From assembly GCA_903837305.1 (NCBI GenBank), contig CAILUB010000058.1:1-7383 (forward strand): a stretch of DNA of 7,383 nucleotides, given 5' to 3'. Under the pieces are notes generated by a model. The model worked only from the letters and a program-made list of their open reading frames with translations, had not been told where the DNA came from and did no database searches. The translations under genes were made by a program, and so were the position numbers. This document shows, one piece after another, positions 5,143 to 7,383 of the stretch (positions within the stretch are counted from its first letter, which is position 1; every line of letters begins with the position of its first letter). This DNA comes from an uncultured Cytophagaceae bacterium (GTDB lineage: Bacteria > Bacteroidota > Bacteroidia > Cytophagales > Spirosomataceae).

Positions 5143-6848
5143 TAGAGATTTCCTTTTTTCATTTCTTTCACCGCAAAATCAACCGCACGCGCCGTAAAGG
5201 CCATGTAGGTCAATGAAGGGTTTTGCGTAGAAGTAGACGTCATACAAGCCCCGTCCGTTACAAAAACGTTCTTTACGTGGTGCATTTGGTTCCACTTATT
5301 TAGCAGTGATGTCTTCGGATCTGAACCCATTCTCACTCCACCCATCTCGTGAATATCTAATCCAGCTGGAGCATGCGTATCGCGGGTTTTGATGTTCTTG
5401 AAACCTGCTTTTTCATACATTTCGGTGAATTGATCGATAAAGTCTTTAACCATCAAATCATCATTGTTATCGTAACTCACGTCCATATGAAGCAATGGCA
5501 TTCCCCAGGCATCTTTTTTCGTAGCGTCCAAAGTCACTTTATTACTTTCCTTCGGAATCGTCTCCCCCATCATGTGCGATCCAGCGTACCAGTTCGACCA
5601 TTTCGGATTCAATAACGAATTCTTTAAGCTTTCGCCTACCGAACTTTGGTCCGCATGCGTTCCTCTTCCACCGCTCATTCCTGCCGCATAACCGCGTAGG
5701 AAGTTTGTCTCTTGCTTGTAAAGATTTCTAAAACGAGGAATATAACCTGAATTAGGACGTCCACCAGCCGTTTTATAATCTAAAAATCCTTCGTATTCAG
5801 CAGATAAAGAGGCACGGTAATTATGGAAGGCGACGTGCGTTCCTAATAAACCACTATCATTACCTAGTCCATTCGGGAACCGAGAAGACTTCGAATTCAA
5901 TAAAATTAAGTTTGTATTAATGGCAGCAGCTGTCACAAAAATGACTTTAGCATAATATTCCACCATCTCTTTCGTGTGCGCATCTACTACACGAACTCCT
6001 ACTGCTTTTTGTTTCTTTTCATCATAAATGATCGAATGAACAACAGAATCTGTTCTTAGAGTCATATTACCAGTCTTTGCTGCCCAAGGTAAAGTAGAGG
6101 AGTTTGCACTGAAATAGCCACCGTATGGACATCCTCTTTGGCATAAATTACGACCCAAACACGTTCCGCGCCCCTGTTGAATATGAATATCTCGAGGCTC
6201 CGTTAAGTGCGCACAACGACCAATAATCACATGGCGATCCGAATACAAACGCTTCATTTCTTTTTGAAAATGCTTCTCCACGCAAGTCAATTCCATAGGA
6301 GGCAAAAAGTCTCCATCTGGCAGGGAATCTAAACCATCTTTATTTCCAGAAATTCCGGCAAAATGCTCCACATAGGAATACCAAGGATCAATTTCCTTGT
6401 AGGTGATCGGCCAAGGCACCGCAAATCCATCGCGTGCTGGACCATCAAAATCTAGTTGAGACCAACGCTGAGTTTGGCGAGCCCACATAAGCGATTTACC
6501 GCCTGTTTGGTAGCCACGAATCCAGTCAAATGGTTTGTCTTGTATGTAAGGGTGCTCCTTATCTTTCACAAAAAAGTGCTTCGCATCCTCTTTAAAGGCA
6601 TAACATTTCGAAATAATGGGATTTTCATCCACTTCCTCTTTTGTTAACTGTCCGCGGTGTTCGAATTCCCATGGACTCGTTAGCGTAGTCGGATAATCCA
6701 CATTATGCGTCACTAGGCGCCCTCTTTCCAACACTAAAGTTTTAATTCCTTTATCACAAAATTCTTTAGCAGCCCAGCCACCAGCCATTCCTGAACCTAT
6801 CACTATCGCACCATAAGTACGTTTTTCTGCGTTATTTAAAATATTCAT
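5142..6848 (-). CDS. FAD-dependent GMC-family dehydrogenase, large (catalytic) subunit with CX5CX3C motif
   Basis: A 568-residue oxidoreductase of the glucose-methanol-choline family, expected to oxidise a sugar, sugar acid or other alcohol with FAD. The N-terminal FAD-binding motif is AIVIGSGMAGG with G18-x-G20-x-x-G23 and Glu41 at the end of the second strand (LVLERG). The C-terminal GMC domain has HEMGGVRMG (His500) and TQNPSLT (Asn543), matching the active-site His and Asn positions of the family. Cys230-x5-Cys236-x3-Cys240 (in GTCLGRNLCQRGCPYGG) matches the motif that holds a 3Fe-4S cluster in the bacterial FAD glucose dehydrogenase catalytic subunit, so electrons probably leave through an Fe-S centre rather than to oxygen. 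It has no signal peptide; the neighbouring small subunit, 8 nt upstream, has a Tat signal and likely carries it across the membrane. The substrate cannot be told from sequence. The ATG is chosen because the Rossmann motif follows at the usual distance. Confidence 0.92.
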   Translation of the reverse strand: MNILNNAEKRTYGAIVIGSGMAGGWAAKEFCDKGIKTLVLERGRLVTHNVDYPTTLTSPWEFEHRGQLTKEEVDENPIISKCYAFKEDAKHFFVKDKEHPYIQDKPFDWIRGYQTGGKSLMWARQTQRWSQLDFDGPARDGFAVPWPITYKEIDPWYSYVEHFAGISGNKDGLDSLPDGDFLPPMELTCVEKHFQKEMKRLYSDRHVIIGRCAHLTEPRDIHIQQGRGTCLGRNLCQRGCPYGGYFSANSSTLPWAAKTGNMTLRTDSVVHSIIYDEKKQKAVGVRVVDAHTKEMVEYYAKVIFVTAAAINTNLILLNSKSSRFPNGLGNDSGLLGTHVAFHNYRASLSAEYEGFLDYKTAGGRPNSGYIPRFRNLYKQETNFLRGYAAGMSGGRGTHADQSSVGESLKNSLLNPKWSNWYAGSHMMGETIPKESNKVTLDATKKDAWGMPLLHMDVSYDNNDDLMVKDFIDQFTEMYEKAGFKNIKTRDTHAPAGLDIHEMGGVRMGSDPKTSLLNKWNQMHHVKNVFVTDGACMTSTSTQNPSLTYMAFTARAVDFAVKEMKKGNL

Positions 6849-6856
6849 CGCTCGAT

Positions 6857-7345
6857 TTATTTCTTTAAGGGTTCACAGCCATTGAAAAATCCAGGTGCCA
6901 TCACGTAATTCAAATGATTCACCATCACATATTCCGTAGTCATATAACCACGAATAGTCAGACCTTTTAAAGTTGCCATTCCTTTCTGTGCATCAGAACC
7001 CATTTTGCCTTTTTCAATTTGGAAAAATAATTGTTCTTTTTCTGATTCTGACACCTTCTCAATTGCAGGCAAAGCCGCTAAAACCTTCATCAACGTTGCA
7101 GATGTCGAGGGTTCATAACAATCGCGAAGCATCGTCTTTACAAAGGCAGGAACACCTAAAGAAACGGCCCCTGGAATGCTAGATTCAGGAATAATTACGC
7201 CCATCCAATTGTTTAATAAGGCATCTTGATCTGCACTCCATTGAATAGTAGGTGCATCAGCAGCTTTGAGGTCAGTAAAAACAACACTGCCTAAGGTAGC
7301 CAGCGCCATTCCTTTCACCCAATTTCGGCGTGAAATCGATTTCAT
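6857..7345 (-). CDS. Gluconate 2-dehydrogenase subunit 3-like protein with Tat signal (small subunit)
   Basis: A 162-residue small subunit of the kind that pairs with GMC dehydrogenases (the gamma subunit of FAD glucose, gluconate and sorbitol dehydrogenases). The N-terminus is a twin-arginine signal: SRRNWVK (5-11) followed by a hydrophobic run to about residue 24, with cleavage plausible near Ala28-Ala31 (LKAADA). The mature part begins with QDALLNNWMGVIIPESSIPGA, typical of the family, and ends in GLTIRGYMTTEYVMVNHLNY and PGFFNGCEPLKK. Cys76 and Cys157 are the only cysteines. The folded pair is expected to be exported together, the large subunit lacking its own signal. The length matches known gamma subunits of about 160-170 residues. 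It is the first gene of the minus-strand block visible here. The 38 bases before it are AT-rich with no convincing promoter, and the window ends there. Confidence 0.9.
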   Translation of the reverse strand: MKSISRRNWVKGMALATLGSVVFTDLKAADAPTIQWSADQDALLNNWMGVIIPESSIPGAVSLGVPAFVKTMLRDCYEPSTSATLMKVLAALPAIEKVSESEKEQLFFQIEKGKMGSDAQKGMATLKGLTIRGYMTTEYVMVNHLNYVMAPGFFNGCEPLKK

Positions 7346-7383
7346 ATTTTTAGGTTTAATGTATTTTAATCAAATAACAACCA

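Noticed and set aside
7346..7383. Possible promoter for the dehydrogenase small subunit
   Set aside because: The 38 bases are AT-rich and contain a TTATTTG word but no TAnnTTTG with a spaced TTTG. The window ends before a full promoter could be judged.

Overview
The window looks like a chromosomal segment of a Bacteroidota bacterium, probably of the Cytophagales/Cytophagia type. Protein families place it there with moderate confidence: an AddB-like PD-(D/E)XK nuclease in the form usual for that phylum, a FAD/GMC dehydrogenase paired with a small Tat-exported subunit, and MnmE. Other hints are moderate-to-low GC, few clear Shine-Dalgarno sites, and a TAnnTTTG box like the -7 element of Bacteroidota promoters. 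Genus is not decided by the sequence.

Layout. Bases 1-295 hold the 3' end of a plus-strand gene, probably a ChlI-like AAA+ ATPase. Bases 296-627 are a gene-free spacer between this gene and a convergent block of five minus-strand genes. In minus-strand transcription order the block is: a Tat-exported gluconate 2-dehydrogenase subunit 3-like protein (6857-7345), a GMC oxidoreductase with a CX5CX3C iron-sulfur motif (5142-6848), an AddB-like nuclease (2320-5142), an SCP2-domain protein (1993-2277), and mnmE (628-1989). Gaps are 8 nt, a 1-nt overlap, 42 nt and 3 nt, so part or all may be co-transcribed. A possible internal promoter lies in the 42-nt gap.

How the genes relate. The first two products most likely form one exported FAD dehydrogenase, with the small subunit carrying the large one through the Tat system. 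The nuclease (DNA repair/recombination), the SCP2 protein (lipid-binding fold) and MnmE (tRNA wobble uridine modification) have no obvious pathway in common with it, so the grouping looks like compact packing rather than a functional cassette. I see no defence system, mobile-element gene, CRISPR array or RNA gene.

The least ordinary part is the 332-bp convergent spacer. It contains a long inverted repeat (about 25 bp of stem), then three copies of a composite repeat. Each copy has a run of 7-nt pyrimidine-rich units (consensus TCTCTAN on the plus strand) ending in AAATAGC and followed at once by a short hairpin of differing sequence. The first copy also has four CTTTGNN heptads, echoed less clearly in the second. 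The third hairpin includes the stop codon and last lysine codon of mnmE. This is the region I would look at again.
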